Positions 18,401 to 27,228 of a DNA stretch of 64,000 nt are shown piece after piece. Source of the DNA: a bacterium. GTDB lineage: Bacteria > Acidobacteriota > Thermoanaerobaculia > Multivoradales > J023. The notes beneath the pieces are model-generated. The model worked only from the letters and a program-made list of their open reading frames with translations, did no database searches and was not told the origin of the DNA. The stretch spans positions 143,121 to 207,120 of the forward strand of contig JAAELT010000115.1 of NCBI GenBank assembly GCA_024226315.1, written 5' to 3'. Both the position numbers and the translations under genes were made by a program. Position 1 is the stretch's first letter. Every line of letters begins with the position of its first letter.

Positions 18401-21271
18401 CGAACCCAGACCGTGGCGGTCGACCTTTACGCCGGCGGCGAGGAGCCTGTGACCTGGTCCCGCCCCACGTCGCAGGTGTTCGAGGTCGAGACCGACCGCG
18501 ACCGCTACGACCCGGGTGACACCGCGGTGTTCGTGCTGAAGAGCCCGTTCCAGCAGGCCGAGGCCCTGGCGATCGTCGAGACCCCCGACGGCAACCGTTA
18601 CCACTGGCTGCCGGTGCGCGGCGGCAGCGCCACGTTCCGCCTGCCCGTGGAGCCCACCTGGGTGCCGCGGCTGCCGGTGCACTTCGTGCTCATGCGCGGC
18701 CGCCTGGAGGGCACCGGGCCGCTTCCCGGCAGCACCACCGATCTCGGCAAACCGGCGACTCTGGCAGCCACGTCCTGGATCCGGGTCGAGCCGCGGGACA
18801 ACCGCCTGGCGGTCGAGCTGGAGTATCCGGCGAAGTCGCTGCCCGGCAAGACCGTCGAGGTCACGGTGCGGCTCGCCGATCCCGACGGCCGGCCGCTGGC
18901 CGGCGAGGTCACCCTCTGGCTGGTGGACCAGGCGGTGCTGGCGCTGGGCCAGGAACAACGCCTGGATCCGTTGCCCGACTTCATCACTCCGGTGAGCTCG
19001 TTCCTGTGGATCCGGGACACCCGTGATCTGCCCTTCGGCGAGCTGCCGTTCGCCGAGAACCCGGGCGGTGGCGAGGGCGCGAAGGAGAAGCGCGGCATTC
19101 TCGACCGCGCCACGGTGCGGCGCAACTTCCAGCCGGTGCCGCACTACGATCCGGCGATCCGGGTCGGCGCGGACGGCGTCGCCACCGTCACCGTGCAGTT
19201 GCCGGACAACCTCACCAACTTCAAGCTGCGCGCCAAGGCGGTGAGCGGCCTGGACCGATTCGGCTTCGGCGTCGGCCACCTGGAGGTGCGCCTGCCGGTG
19301 ATCGTGCAGCCAGCCCTGCCGCGCTTCGTGCGCCCCGGCGACGCTTTCGTCGCCGCCGCCATCGGCCGGGTGGTGGAGGGCGAGGGCGGCCCGGGGGCGG
19401 CCGAGCTGGGGGTCGAAGGCATCACGCTCGACGGCGAGGCCCGGCAAGACGTCGTGTGGATCCCCAACCGGCCGGAGCGGATCGAGTTCCCGGTTGCGGT
19501 GCCGACGCCGCGCTACGACGAGCAGGGCCGGCCCGAGGTCACCGAGGCAGTGTTCCGCGTCGGCGTCGAGCGCCTGTCGGACGGCGCCACTGACGCCTTC
19601 GAAGTGCGGCTGCCGATCCGGCGTGATCGTCGGCCCATCGTCCGGCGGGGCATCCACGACCTGGTGGCGGGCCAATCGGTGGAGCTGCCGCCGGTCGAGG
19701 GTGAGGCGCGCCCCGGCACCGTGCGCCGCGACGTGTTGATCTCGAGCCAGCCGGCGCTGATCCGCATGGCGGCGGGGCTGAGCTTCCTGCTCGACTATCC
19801 TCACGGCTGTACGGAGCAGCGCCTGAGCCGGGCGCGTTCCTACCTGGCGCTCGAGAAGTTTCGCGATCTACTAGCGTTGCGCTCGTCCGAGGCGGACTAC
19901 CAGCGCGCGGTCCACGACGTGCTGCAGTGGGTGCCGGAGACCGTGGACTCGAACGGCCTGGTGGCCTACTGGCCCGGTTCTCGCGGATACGTGTCGCTCA
20001 CCGCCTGGACCCTGCAGTTCCTGGTCGAGGCGAAGGAGGCCGGCTTCGACGTCGACGACGAGCTGTACGGCAAGTTGGTCGCCTCGCTCGAGCGCGCCAT
20101 GCGCTCGGACTACAGTTTCTTCATCGACGGCGAGTCGTTCGCCGAGCGCGCCTGGGCTCTGACCGCCCTCACCCGCGCCGGCCGCTTCAACCCGGCATAC
20201 GCCGCAGAGCTGGCGCGCCAGGCGCAGTTCCTGAACCTGGAGTCCACGGCCCAGGTGCTGCGCTCGTTCGTCGCCGCCGAGCAGACCGGTGCGTCGCTCG
20301 ACGAGCTCGCCGAGCGCCTGTGGGACGGCGTGGTGGTGCGGCTGCACCAGGGACGCGAGATCTACGGCGGCCTGCAGAAGGGCAGCACCCACCGCAACGG
20401 ACTGATCCTGCCGTCCGAGACCCGCAGTCTGGCCGAAGTGACCCGCGCGCTGGCCGCCCACCGCAGCGATCAGCCGCGCTTCCAGGTTTTGGTCGACGGC
20501 CTGGTTACCCTCGGCCGCGGCGACGGCTGGGGCAGCACCCAGGCCAACGCCTCGGCGCTCTTCGCCCTCTCCGAGGTGCTGCAGGCACCGGCGACCCGGG
20601 GCGGCGAGCGGCGGGTGGAGATCACCCTGAGTGGTGGCGGCAGGACGCTGGTCCTGACCTCCGAGAGCCCGCTGGCACACTTCGCCAGCGCCTTGACCGG
20701 CGAGGGCCGGGCGGTGCTGGCGTCGGGCGGCGGCGATGGTCCGCCGACGGTGCTGCGGGCGGAGACCCGCTGGATCCCGGAGGCCGACGGCAGCTTGGTG
20801 GAAGCGGAATCGAGGGGCTTCGTGGTCAGCCGCGAGCTCCAGCACGTGCAGGAGGGCGACGCGCCGCCGCGGCGCCTGGAGATCGACCACGCCGGCCAGG
20901 TCTTCGACTTCACCGTCGGCGACGTGATCGAAGATCACGTGCAGATCGTCAGCCCGTCCCAGCAGTTCTACGTCGCGGTGGTGGTGCCGCTGGCGGCCGG
21001 CATGGAGCCGCTCAATCCTCGCCTGGCCACCGCGCCGCCCGAGGCCCGGCCGTCGGGCACCTTGACGACCCAGCCGAGCTACGTCGCCTACCTGGACGAC
21101 TCGGTGACCTTCTACTACGACAGCTTGCCCAAGGGCACCCACGACTTCTACTTCCGGGTGCGCGCCAACGTGCCGGGCACCTTCATCCAGCCCGCGGCGC
21201 TGGCGGAGATGATGTACGACGAGTCGGTGCGTGGAAACAGCCACGGGGCGAAGGTGGTGATCTCGCCGTGA
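15464..21271 (+). CDS. Bacterial alpha-2-macroglobulin family protein with thioester motif
   Basis: The 1935-aa protein has a signal peptide (VALLVAALASFALTAFAQ), many macroglobulin-type beta domains, a bait-like region and the thioester-domain motif PHGCTEQ, whose Cys is residue 1449 (codon at 19808). A helical alpha/alpha toroid-like stretch follows (residues about 1450-1780). Such proteins trap proteases in the periplasm, with the Cys-Gln thioester forming covalent links. A CxEQ motif marks the thioester-bearing class. The preceding gene overlaps by ATGA and the following PBP1C gene by GTGA. The pairing with PBP1C matches the E. coli yfhM-pbpC arrangement and suggests defence or repair of the cell wall after breach. 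There is no lipobox at the N-terminus, so it is probably soluble rather than lipid-anchored. Confidence 0.92.
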   Translation: MNATSRVALLVAALASFALTAFAQTPAPGTVRRPVESGTTNDRSTVVPDRFLRSWDPVTIFFGRDVGGAAGTPEDDPERWVTLEPDHPGAFTWLDPRTLQFRPADPWSPLERFTWTADGEARTLHTLMPPPMRTIPAAEASGLDPVEAITLVYRDPFAARDLARMVTVELRPLPGVGEAEDGTNAVRWLTHEDFEVKALERRSRSDPATFVLALESPIPAGTRAVVHQRLSLDDASDRSFTELTFTTVEPFRVTSVGTRSTRFPVTPAGSSYTADQAINGGSDERTVVVELSAAPSGVTPVAARNLVRLSPAVDDLEYTVAGQTLEIAGDFDWDTLYRVALNPIPLRDGRGRLLDLRGPSEVYVFFPRRPAYLRWRASRGVVERFGPQMVPVEGRGHDRFDLRIYPVDPLDRSFWPFPAQPVVVNEAKRPPGPGEAPAPFHEARHLGEPELREQLEALGSPPVSSMVELPLRKEGSSATFGLNLSEHLERLAPPRAPGHYLVGLRPLDASSQRQWMRLQVTDLSLTTSEHRGTIRLTVTSLATAKPVEGARVTIEGARHTDWVTLATGVTDSGGAYELPPFCDCQCSVMRISVTHGDDVLVLDARRPPDTFADNSWTADRRAWLHCPAARPAEENVSHVFTERPVYRPEEPVHVKGYARRRTDGRVVELPLDDTFVVVEGPGNLVWRYPVDMTAQGSFYQLFEESDRPTGAYSAHLEGRIRDRRNLPFFRSRKVSFKLEAYRLPRFEVDLHSPDRVALDREFEVSLTATYYAGGRVADRPVRWRVTQFPYTWRPAEREGFLFSSDARFSRHQRFEASAAIDREDRTGEEGSAVLVLNPAIEPTAQPRTYVVEATVLGADDQTVTSTRRVVALPPFVLGIKVPRYLERVSAVEPEILVLDGDGEPVAGQQVTVRLLHRQWHSYLRASDFSDGEARYVTDVVDEKVFETQVTSAGDASKVELPIDTAGVYVVELEARDRVGRTQTVAVDLYAGGEEPVTWSRPTSQVFEVETDRDRYDPGDTAVFVLKSPFQQAEALAIVETPDGNRYHWLPVRGGSATFRLPVEPTWVPRLPVHFVLMRGRLEGTGPLPGSTTDLGKPATLAATSWIRVEPRDNRLAVELEYPAKSLPGKTVEVTVRLADPDGRPLAGEVTLWLVDQAVLALGQEQRLDPLPDFITPVSSFLWIRDTRDLPFGELPFAENPGGGEGAKEKRGILDRATVRRNFQPVPHYDPAIRVGADGVATVTVQLPDNLTNFKLRAKAVSGLDRFGFGVGHLEVRLPVIVQPALPRFVRPGDAFVAAAIGRVVEGEGGPGAAELGVEGITLDGEARQDVVWIPNRPERIEFPVAVPTPRYDEQGRPEVTEAVFRVGVERLSDGATDAFEVRLPIRRDRRPIVRRGIHDLVAGQSVELPPVEGEARPGTVRRDVLISSQPALIRMAAGLSFLLDYPHGCTEQRLSRARSYLALEKFRDLLALRSSEADYQRAVHDVLQWVPETVDSNGLVAYWPGSRGYVSLTAWTLQFLVEAKEAGFDVDDELYGKLVASLERAMRSDYSFFIDGESFAERAWALTALTRAGRFNPAYAAELARQAQFLNLESTAQVLRSFVAAEQTGASLDELAERLWDGVVVRLHQGREIYGGLQKGSTHRNGLILPSETRSLAEVTRALAAHRSDQPRFQVLVDGLVTLGRGDGWGSTQANASALFALSEVLQAPATRGGERRVEITLSGGGRTLVLTSESPLAHFASALTGEGRAVLASGGGDGPPTVLRAETRWIPEADGSLVEAESRGFVVSRELQHVQEGDAPPRRLEIDHAGQVFDFTVGDVIEDHVQIVSPSQQFYVAVVVPLAAGMEPLNPRLATAPPEARPSGTLTTQPSYVAYLDDSVTFYYDSLPKGTHDFYFRVRANVPGTFIQPAALAEMMYDESVRGNSHGAKVVISP

Positions 21272-23742
21272 GGCTCTCGGTCCGCTCTACGAGGATGATG
21301 AAGGGTTTGCGCCGCGCGAGCGCAGTCGCTCTCGTCATTGCCGCCGTCATTGGCTTCAATACCGTCGCCATCGGTCTCTCTCGCGCCCGCCTCACCTCTC
21401 CCGATCCCACCATCCTGCTGCGCGACCGTCACGGCCGGTTCCTGGGCGAGACCGGCGGCACCGACGCGACCGGCCAAGGCTACTGGCCGATCGAGGAGCT
21501 GCCGCCGCGGGTGGTGGCCGCCACGCTGGCGGCGGAGGACCGGCGCTTCTGGACGCACGGGGGGGTCGACTCCAGGGCGGTGACGCGGGCGGCGTGGCAG
21601 AACCTGTCGAACGCCGAGCGCGTCTCGGGCGCGTCGACGCTGGCCATGCAGGTGGCGCGCATGCAGCGTCCCGGATCGCGTACCTACTTGCGCAAGGCGT
21701 CAGAGGCGGTCACCGCGCTGGCGCTCACCCGGCGCTACGGCCGCGAGCGGGTGCTGCGCCATTACCTGCGGCTGGTGCCCTACGGCAACCAGATCCACGG
21801 TATCGGCTACGCCGCCCGCCGCTATCTCGACAAGCCGGTGGCCGACCTGAGCTGGGCCGAGGTGGCTTTCCTCGCCGCCATCCCCCAGGCGCCGGCGCGC
21901 GCCAACCCGCTGCGCCCAGAGGGCCGGTTGCGGGCGTCGGAGCGCGGCCGGCGGATCCTCGATCAGTTGCTCGCAGGCGGCGACATGTCAGCCGCCGAGC
22001 ACGAGCTGGCCGCACGCCAGATCCGCGAGCTGCGGGTGCCGGCGCGGACCACGCGGCCGGAAGACGCCATGCACGCCGTGCTGGCGCTCGAGGAGACCTT
22101 TCGCCGTCCCGAGCACCGAGAGGCCCTCGGCGACCACCCGGTGGTCACCACCACCCTCGATCTCGATCTCCAGAAGGAGGTCGCGTGGAAGGTCTTCGAG
22201 CGGCTCGAGCAGTGGCGGTCGCGGGGCGCCGGCAACGCCGCGGTGGTGGTGCTCGACCGCGAGAGCCGCGAGGTGTTGGCCTGGGTCGGCTCGAGTGGCT
22301 ACTTCGACGACCGCGGCGCCGGCGCTATCGACTACGCTCGCGTGCCGCGCTCACCGGGCAGCACGCTCAAACCCTTCTTCTACGCCCTGGCCCTGGAGCG
22401 CGGCCTGATCACCCCCGCCACCGTGCTCGACGACCTGGAGCGTGGCGCCGGCGGCATCGGCAACGCCGACGGGCGCTTCCTCGGGCCGCTGCTGCCGCGC
22501 GTCGCTCTCGGCAACTCCCGCAACGTGCCGGCCGCCAACCTTCTGGCGACCATCGGGCTCGACGAAGGGCACGACTTCCTGCGCCGGTTGGGTCTGCACG
22601 ACGGCACTGCCGGCGCGCGTCGCTACGGCCTCGGTCTGTCGCTCGGCGGCATGCCGGTGACGCTCGAGCAGCTGATCGGCGCCTACACCGCGCTCGCAGG
22701 TGACGGCCGCGTCGGCGAGCTGGTGTGGTACCGCCGGCAGCCGCGCACGCAGCCGCGGCGGGTGCTGTCCGAAGACACCGCGCGGCAGGTCACCCTCCAC
22801 CTCTCCGACCCGATGGCGCGCCTGCCGAGCTTCCCGCGCATGGGCCATCTCGAGTATCCGTTCCCGGTGGCGGTCAAGACCGGCACCTCCTCGGGCTACC
22901 ACGACGCCTGGACCGTCGCCTACTCACGCCGGTACCTGGTCGGCGCCTGGGTCGGTCATCCCGACTTCCGGCCCATGGCCGGCCTCTCCGGCTACCGCTC
23001 GGCGTCGCGCCTGGTGCGCGACGTGCTGCTGCATCTCCACCGCGACCAGACCGACGGCCTGGAAGACATCGGCTTCCCTGCGCCCCGCGGCCACGTGGCG
23101 GTCAAGCTCTGCGCGCTCACCGGCCGCCGCGCCACCGCCGCCACCGACCGGGTGTTCGTCGAGCACTTCCGCCCCGGCCAGGAGCCCACCGAGCCGAGCA
23201 CGGCCTGGGCGCGCCGCGCGGTGGACGCGCGCAACGGCCTGCTGGCCTCCGGCTCGACACCCCGCGAGCACGTCGAGGTCCGCACCTTCATCGACCTGCC
23301 GCCCCGCTACGCTGCCTGGCAGGTCCGGCGCGGCCTGCCGCGTCCGCCGCGCGGCTTCAGTGACCTCGGAGCCGTGGTGCTTGCGCCGGCAATGTGGGCT
23401 CCGGCAGCCTGGACCCCGGAACGCTCCCACCCTCCGCGGCTCGCCATGGTGCATGACAAGACCGAGCGTACCGAGCCGAGCATCTACCTCACCTCACCGG
23501 AATCCGGCCTGCGCGTCCTCCGAGATCCCGAGACGCCGGCGACGCGGGCCTCGCTGGCGTTGCGGGTCACTGTCGATCCGCCGACCGAGCAGGTCGTCTG
23601 GTACGTCGACGGCGAGCCGTTCCGGGTGGTCGATTATCCGTATTCCGTGCGCTGGCCGCTGGCGCCCGGCGAGCACACCTTCCAGGCGCGTCTGCCGTTC
23701 CGCGACGTGGTGTCGTCGACGGTGCGGGTGACGGTCTACTGA
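21268..23742 (+). CDS. pbpC: Penicillin-binding protein 1C (bifunctional peptidoglycan synthase)
   Basis: An N-terminal membrane anchor (ASAVALVIAAVIGFNTVAIGL) is followed by a GT51 transglycosylase domain containing AAEDRRFWTHGGVD (catalytic Glu) and GASTLAMQ. The transpeptidase domain has SPGSTLKP (SxxK serine), GNSRN (SxN) and VKTGTSSG (KTG). The C-terminal PBP1C-type BiPBP domain ends in VRVTVY. I prefer the GTG at 21268, which overlaps the alpha-2-macroglobulin stop (GTGA). ATG codons at 21295 and 21298 are alternatives. About 824 aa, normal for the family. It should polymerise and crosslink peptidoglycan, here in step with the alpha-2-macroglobulin. Confidence 0.93.
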   Translation: MRLSVRSTRMMKGLRRASAVALVIAAVIGFNTVAIGLSRARLTSPDPTILLRDRHGRFLGETGGTDATGQGYWPIEELPPRVVAATLAAEDRRFWTHGGVDSRAVTRAAWQNLSNAERVSGASTLAMQVARMQRPGSRTYLRKASEAVTALALTRRYGRERVLRHYLRLVPYGNQIHGIGYAARRYLDKPVADLSWAEVAFLAAIPQAPARANPLRPEGRLRASERGRRILDQLLAGGDMSAAEHELAARQIRELRVPARTTRPEDAMHAVLALEETFRRPEHREALGDHPVVTTTLDLDLQKEVAWKVFERLEQWRSRGAGNAAVVVLDRESREVLAWVGSSGYFDDRGAGAIDYARVPRSPGSTLKPFFYALALERGLITPATVLDDLERGAGGIGNADGRFLGPLLPRVALGNSRNVPAANLLATIGLDEGHDFLRRLGLHDGTAGARRYGLGLSLGGMPVTLEQLIGAYTALAGDGRVGELVWYRRQPRTQPRRVLSEDTARQVTLHLSDPMARLPSFPRMGHLEYPFPVAVKTGTSSGYHDAWTVAYSRRYLVGAWVGHPDFRPMAGLSGYRSASRLVRDVLLHLHRDQTDGLEDIGFPAPRGHVAVKLCALTGRRATAATDRVFVEHFRPGQEPTEPSTAWARRAVDARNGLLASGSTPREHVEVRTFIDLPPRYAAWQVRRGLPRPPRGFSDLGAVVLAPAMWAPAAWTPERSHPPRLAMVHDKTERTEPSIYLTSPESGLRVLRDPETPATRASLALRVTVDPPTEQVVWYVDGEPFRVVDYPYSVRWPLAPGEHTFQARLPFRDVVSSTVRVTVY

Positions 23743-23748
23743 TCCGCG

Positions 23749-23770
23749 ACCGGCCAGCCCGGGGGCCGGT
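23749..23770. terminator. Hairpin after pbpC (possible terminator)
   Basis: ACCGGCC (23749-23755) pairs with GGCCGGT (23764-23770) around an 8-nt GC loop just after the pbpC stop. There is no T-run, so it is a weak candidate for intrinsic termination between pbpC and the oxidoreductase genes. Confidence 0.3.
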
Positions 23771-23821
23771 TGGCGAGGACGGTGTGCTATGGTCTCGCCC
23801 GGCGCTCTCCAGAACAAATCC

Positions 23822-25855
23822 ATGGCGGTCTACACCACAGCCTGCCCCCGCAACTGCTACAGCACCTGCGCCATGCGGGTCGAGGTGGTAGACGGTCGCC
23901 TGCGGCGGATCCAGCCCCATCCGGACAACCGTGCGACCAGCGAAGGGCCGTGTCTCAAGGGCCTGAGCTATGTCGAACGGGTGGTGTCTCCGGACCGCAT
24001 CCTGCATCCTCTGAAGCGGCGGCCGGACGGCACGTTCGGCCGGATCTCGTGGCGCGAGGCGCTCGACCTGATCACCGAGCGGCTCGAAGCCTACCGGCAC
24101 GACCCCGGCTCGCAGAGCGTGCTGTACTACGCCGCCAGCGGCACCAAGGGGCTGCTCAACGCCGCCGGGTCGAGCTTCTGGCGCGCCTACGGCGGCTCCA
24201 CCACCACCTATGGCGACCTCTGCTGGCCGGCCGGGCTGGAGGCGACCCGCCTGACCCTCGGCGCCAACCTGCACAACGCCCCCTGGGACCTCGAGAACGC
24301 CAGCCTGATCGTGCTCTGGGGCAAGAACTCGGCTGAGACCAACATCCACCAGACGACCTTCGTCGATCGGGCGATCGAGAAAGGGGCGAAGCTGGTGGTG
24401 ATCGATCCCCGGCGCACCCAGACCGCCGAGCGTGCCGACCTGTTCATCCAGCCGCGGCCCGGCACCGACGGCGCGCTGGCCCTGGCGGTCGCGCGTCTTC
24501 TGATCGAGGGCGGTCGCGTCGACCGGGAGTTCCTCGGACGCCACGTCCTCGGCTTCCGGCGGTTCCGCGAAGTCGCGCTGGAAATCTCGCTGGGGGAGAG
24601 CGCCGCGATCTGCGAGATCCCGGTGAGCGATATCGAGCGCCTGGCGGAAGCCCTCGGCACCCTGGCGCCCGCGACCATCTGCGCCGGCTTTGGAATGCAG
24701 CGCTACACCAACAGCGGCCAGACCATGCGGGCGATCCTGGCGCTGCTGGTGTTGACCGGCAACCTGGGCAAGCCGGGCGCCGGCTGGCAGTTCGCCAACC
24801 TGCAGAGCGCGGTGTTCGACGAGGTGGCCGACCCGATCGCCTTCTACCCGCCGGAGAAGCCCGACGGCGTCGCCCGCGTCTCGATCTCGACCGCACGCCT
24901 GGGGCGCGACATGCTCGCCGCCGACGATCCGCCTCTGAAGATGGCCTGGGTGGAGCGCGGCAACCCGGTGACCCAGAATCCCGAGACCCACAGGGTGATC
25001 GAGGCCTTCCGCGCGCTGGATTTCCGCGTGGTGGTGGACCAGTTTCTCACTGACACCGCCCGCGAGGCCGATCTGGTGTTGCCCGCCAAGACCATGTTCG
25101 AGCAAACTGACGTCATCGGCGCCTACTGGCATCCCTACCTGCAGCTCAAGCAGAAAATGCTCGATCCGCCGGGAGAGGTCAAGACCGAGACCGAGGTCTA
25201 CCAACTGCTCGCCGGGCGCCTGGGCTTCGAGATCGACTTCCCGGGCACGGACGACGCGGAGGTCGACGCCTGGCTGGAGCGCAAGCTGGCGCGCTTCGAC
25301 ATCACCCTGGACCAGCTTCGCGAGGGGCCGGTGCTGGCGCCGGGGCACCAGGAGATCGCCTTTGCGGACCTGCGCTTCCCAACGCCCTCCGGCAAGATCG
25401 AGCTGTACTCCGAGGACGCCGCCGAGCGCTGGGACGCCGACCCCTTGCCGCGCTTCGCCGAGTCCGAGGAGTCGCCGCGCCGGGCCACTTCTACGGCGAG
25501 CCGCTACCCGCTCTACTTCATGACCCCGAACACCAAGAACCGCATCCACTCGCAGTTCAACAACCTGGCAATGATCCGCCGCCTGAGCGACAGGCCGCTG
25601 GCGATGATCCACCCGCGAGACGCCCGCGAGCGCGGCGTCGTGGACGGCGACAAGGTGCGCATCTTCAACGACCGTGGCAGCCTGGAGCTCGAGGCGAGTT
25701 TCGATCACGGCCTGCGGCGCGGCTGCGTGGCGGTGACCAACGGCTGGTGGATGACGGACGGCGGCGCGGTCAACGTCTGCTCGCAGGGGCGGGAGACCGA
25801 CATGGGCCACGGCGCCGCCTTCCACGACAACCTGGTGGACTTCGAGAAGGCATGA
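23822..25855 (+). CDS. Molybdopterin-dependent oxidoreductase, catalytic subunit (DMSO reductase family)
   Basis: The 677-aa protein begins with the [4Fe-4S] motif CPRNCYSTC (CxxxCxxxC at residues 8, 12 and 16), completed by a Cys in SEGPCLKG. Molybdopterin-binding segments follow (WGKNSAETNIH, DPRRTQTAERAD, WVERGNPVTQNPET). The C-terminal barrel domain is about residues 560-670. There is no twin-arginine signal, unlike DmsA, so it probably works on the cytoplasmic side. The substrate cannot be told. I chose the ATG at 23822 because the iron-sulfur motif follows it directly; a GTG at 23789 in the same frame is possible. The next gene, its electron-transfer and anchor partner, overlaps by ATGA. 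Confidence 0.88.
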   Translation: MAVYTTACPRNCYSTCAMRVEVVDGRLRRIQPHPDNRATSEGPCLKGLSYVERVVSPDRILHPLKRRPDGTFGRISWREALDLITERLEAYRHDPGSQSVLYYAASGTKGLLNAAGSSFWRAYGGSTTTYGDLCWPAGLEATRLTLGANLHNAPWDLENASLIVLWGKNSAETNIHQTTFVDRAIEKGAKLVVIDPRRTQTAERADLFIQPRPGTDGALALAVARLLIEGGRVDREFLGRHVLGFRRFREVALEISLGESAAICEIPVSDIERLAEALGTLAPATICAGFGMQRYTNSGQTMRAILALLVLTGNLGKPGAGWQFANLQSAVFDEVADPIAFYPPEKPDGVARVSISTARLGRDMLAADDPPLKMAWVERGNPVTQNPETHRVIEAFRALDFRVVVDQFLTDTAREADLVLPAKTMFEQTDVIGAYWHPYLQLKQKMLDPPGEVKTETEVYQLLAGRLGFEIDFPGTDDAEVDAWLERKLARFDITLDQLREGPVLAPGHQEIAFADLRFPTPSGKIELYSEDAAERWDADPLPRFAESEESPRRATSTASRYPLYFMTPNTKNRIHSQFNNLAMIRRLSDRPLAMIHPRDARERGVVDGDKVRIFNDRGSLELEASFDHGLRRGCVAVTNGWWMTDGGAVNVCSQGRETDMGHGAAFHDNLVDFEKA

Positions 25856-27228
25856 CCGCGCCTCAGTCTGCTGGACAGAAAGCGTTCCTCTTCGATCTCA
25901 ACCGGTGCACGGGCTGCCAGGCCTGCGAGGTCGCCTGCACGATCGAGAACCAGCTCGACGGCTTCAGCTGGCGCCAGGTGACGTCGCTCAACGAGGCTCA
26001 TCACGCCGGCGTGTCGACGATCCATCTGTCGCTGGCCTGCAACCACTGCGAGGAGCCGCCGTGCATGGAGCACTGCCCGGCCCTGGCCTACGACAAGGAT
26101 CCCGCGACCGGGCTGGTGAGCCTCGATGCCCAGCGCTGCATCGGCTGCGGCTACTGCTCGTGGGCCTGCCCCTACGACGCGCCGAAGCTCGACGACAGTG
26201 CCGGGGTGATGACCAAGTGCACGTTCTGCGCGCACCGTCAGGCGGAGGGGCTGGAGCCGGCGTGTGTCGAGCAGTGTCCGACCGGGGCGCTGGGGTTCGG
26301 GGACCTGGCCGAGCTGCCGGGAGTCGAGCTGGCGCCGGGGATGCCGACGCTCGAGCCCGGACCCTCGATTCGATTCGTTCCCTGGCGGCGTGAGGAACCG
26401 GGCTGCAGCGAGGCGTCTGGTACGGGGAACGGCAATGTCGGGCTTGGCAAGCGGCGGCGCAAGATCTCGCTGCGCTCGGAGTGGCCGCTGGTAGCTTTCA
26501 CACTAATCGCCGCGGCGCTGGTGGCGGTCCATACGGCTTCGGTCGCCGGCGCGCTCGTGATCTGGCCCCCGGCATTCCTGGCGGCGACGGCGATCGCCAT
26601 GGGCCTCAGTACGCTGCATCTCGGCAAGCCGCTGCGCGCGTGGCGGGCAATGCTCAACGTCCGCCGCTCCTGGCTCTCCCGGGAGATCGTGCTGTTTTCG
26701 GCGTTCCTCGGCATAGCGATGCTGTGCCTGCTCGCGCCGGTCCCGCCGTGGCTCCATTGGGGCGCCGCGGCCCTCGGCTTCGCGGCGCTCTTCGCCGTCG
26801 ACCGCGTGTACGACATCGCCCGGCCGCCGGAGTCCCGCCTGGCCCACAGCGCCGACGTGTTGCTGACCGGAGCCCTGCTGGCCTCGGTCCTCTCTGGCGC
26901 GATGCTCATCGTGGCGGCCGTTGCGGCAGTCAAGCTCGGCCTCTACCTGTTCCGCAAGATCTCGCGCCCGCGGCGAGGGCTGGACCCGCGGTGGAGCTGG
27001 AGCGCGCTGCGTGCCGGCTTCGGATTTGCCGCGCCCCTGCCTGCACTGGTCACAGCGGGGCCGGCGTGGGCGCTCGCCGCCATCGCGATCGGTGAGCTGA
27101 TCGATCGCTGCGAGCTCTACGAGGAGCAGGAGGTCCCGACGCCTCGGGGTCAGATGGTGGTGGAGCTCCAGCAGAGGTTAGCGTCGCGGCGAGGCGCGCA
27201 GCCAGACGGCGCCGCGATGGAGGCCTGA
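25852..27228 (+). CDS. Fused DmsB-DmsC: four-cluster ferredoxin subunit plus membrane anchor
   Basis: The 458-aa protein joins two subunits that are usually separate. Residues about 1-180 are a DmsB/NrfC-type iron-sulfur protein with four Cys groups: CTGCQACEVAC, CNHCEEPPCMEHC, CIGCGYCSWAC, and CTFC with CVEQC. From about residue 205 the sequence is a DmsC-like anchor with roughly eight hydrophobic helices, including the typical LHLGKPLRAWRAMLN and SWLSREI. It should pass electrons between quinol and the molybdenum subunit. Its start overlaps that subunit's stop (ATGA). Its 3' end overlaps the convergent GH2 gene by 51 bp. Confidence 0.87.
   Translation: MTAPQSAGQKAFLFDLNRCTGCQACEVACTIENQLDGFSWRQVTSLNEAHHAGVSTIHLSLACNHCEEPPCMEHCPALAYDKDPATGLVSLDAQRCIGCGYCSWACPYDAPKLDDSAGVMTKCTFCAHRQAEGLEPACVEQCPTGALGFGDLAELPGVELAPGMPTLEPGPSIRFVPWRREEPGCSEASGTGNGNVGLGKRRRKISLRSEWPLVAFTLIAAALVAVHTASVAGALVIWPPAFLAATAIAMGLSTLHLGKPLRAWRAMLNVRRSWLSREIVLFSAFLGIAMLCLLAPVPPWLHWGAAALGFAALFAVDRVYDIARPPESRLAHSADVLLTGALLASVLSGAMLIVAAVAAVKLGLYLFRKISRPRRGLDPRWSWSALRAGFGFAAPLPALVTAGPAWALAAIAIGELIDRCELYEEQEVPTPRGQMVVELQQRLASRRGAQPDGAAMEA

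Noticed and set aside
17222..21244. Very long minus-strand open frames opposite the alpha-2-macroglobulin gene (and similar ones at 10077-12101 and 2612-3730)
   Set aside because: They lie antisense to a gene with clear domains. Their sequences are low-complexity, rich in Arg, Gly, His and Gln, with no family motif, as expected for shadow frames in high-GC DNA.
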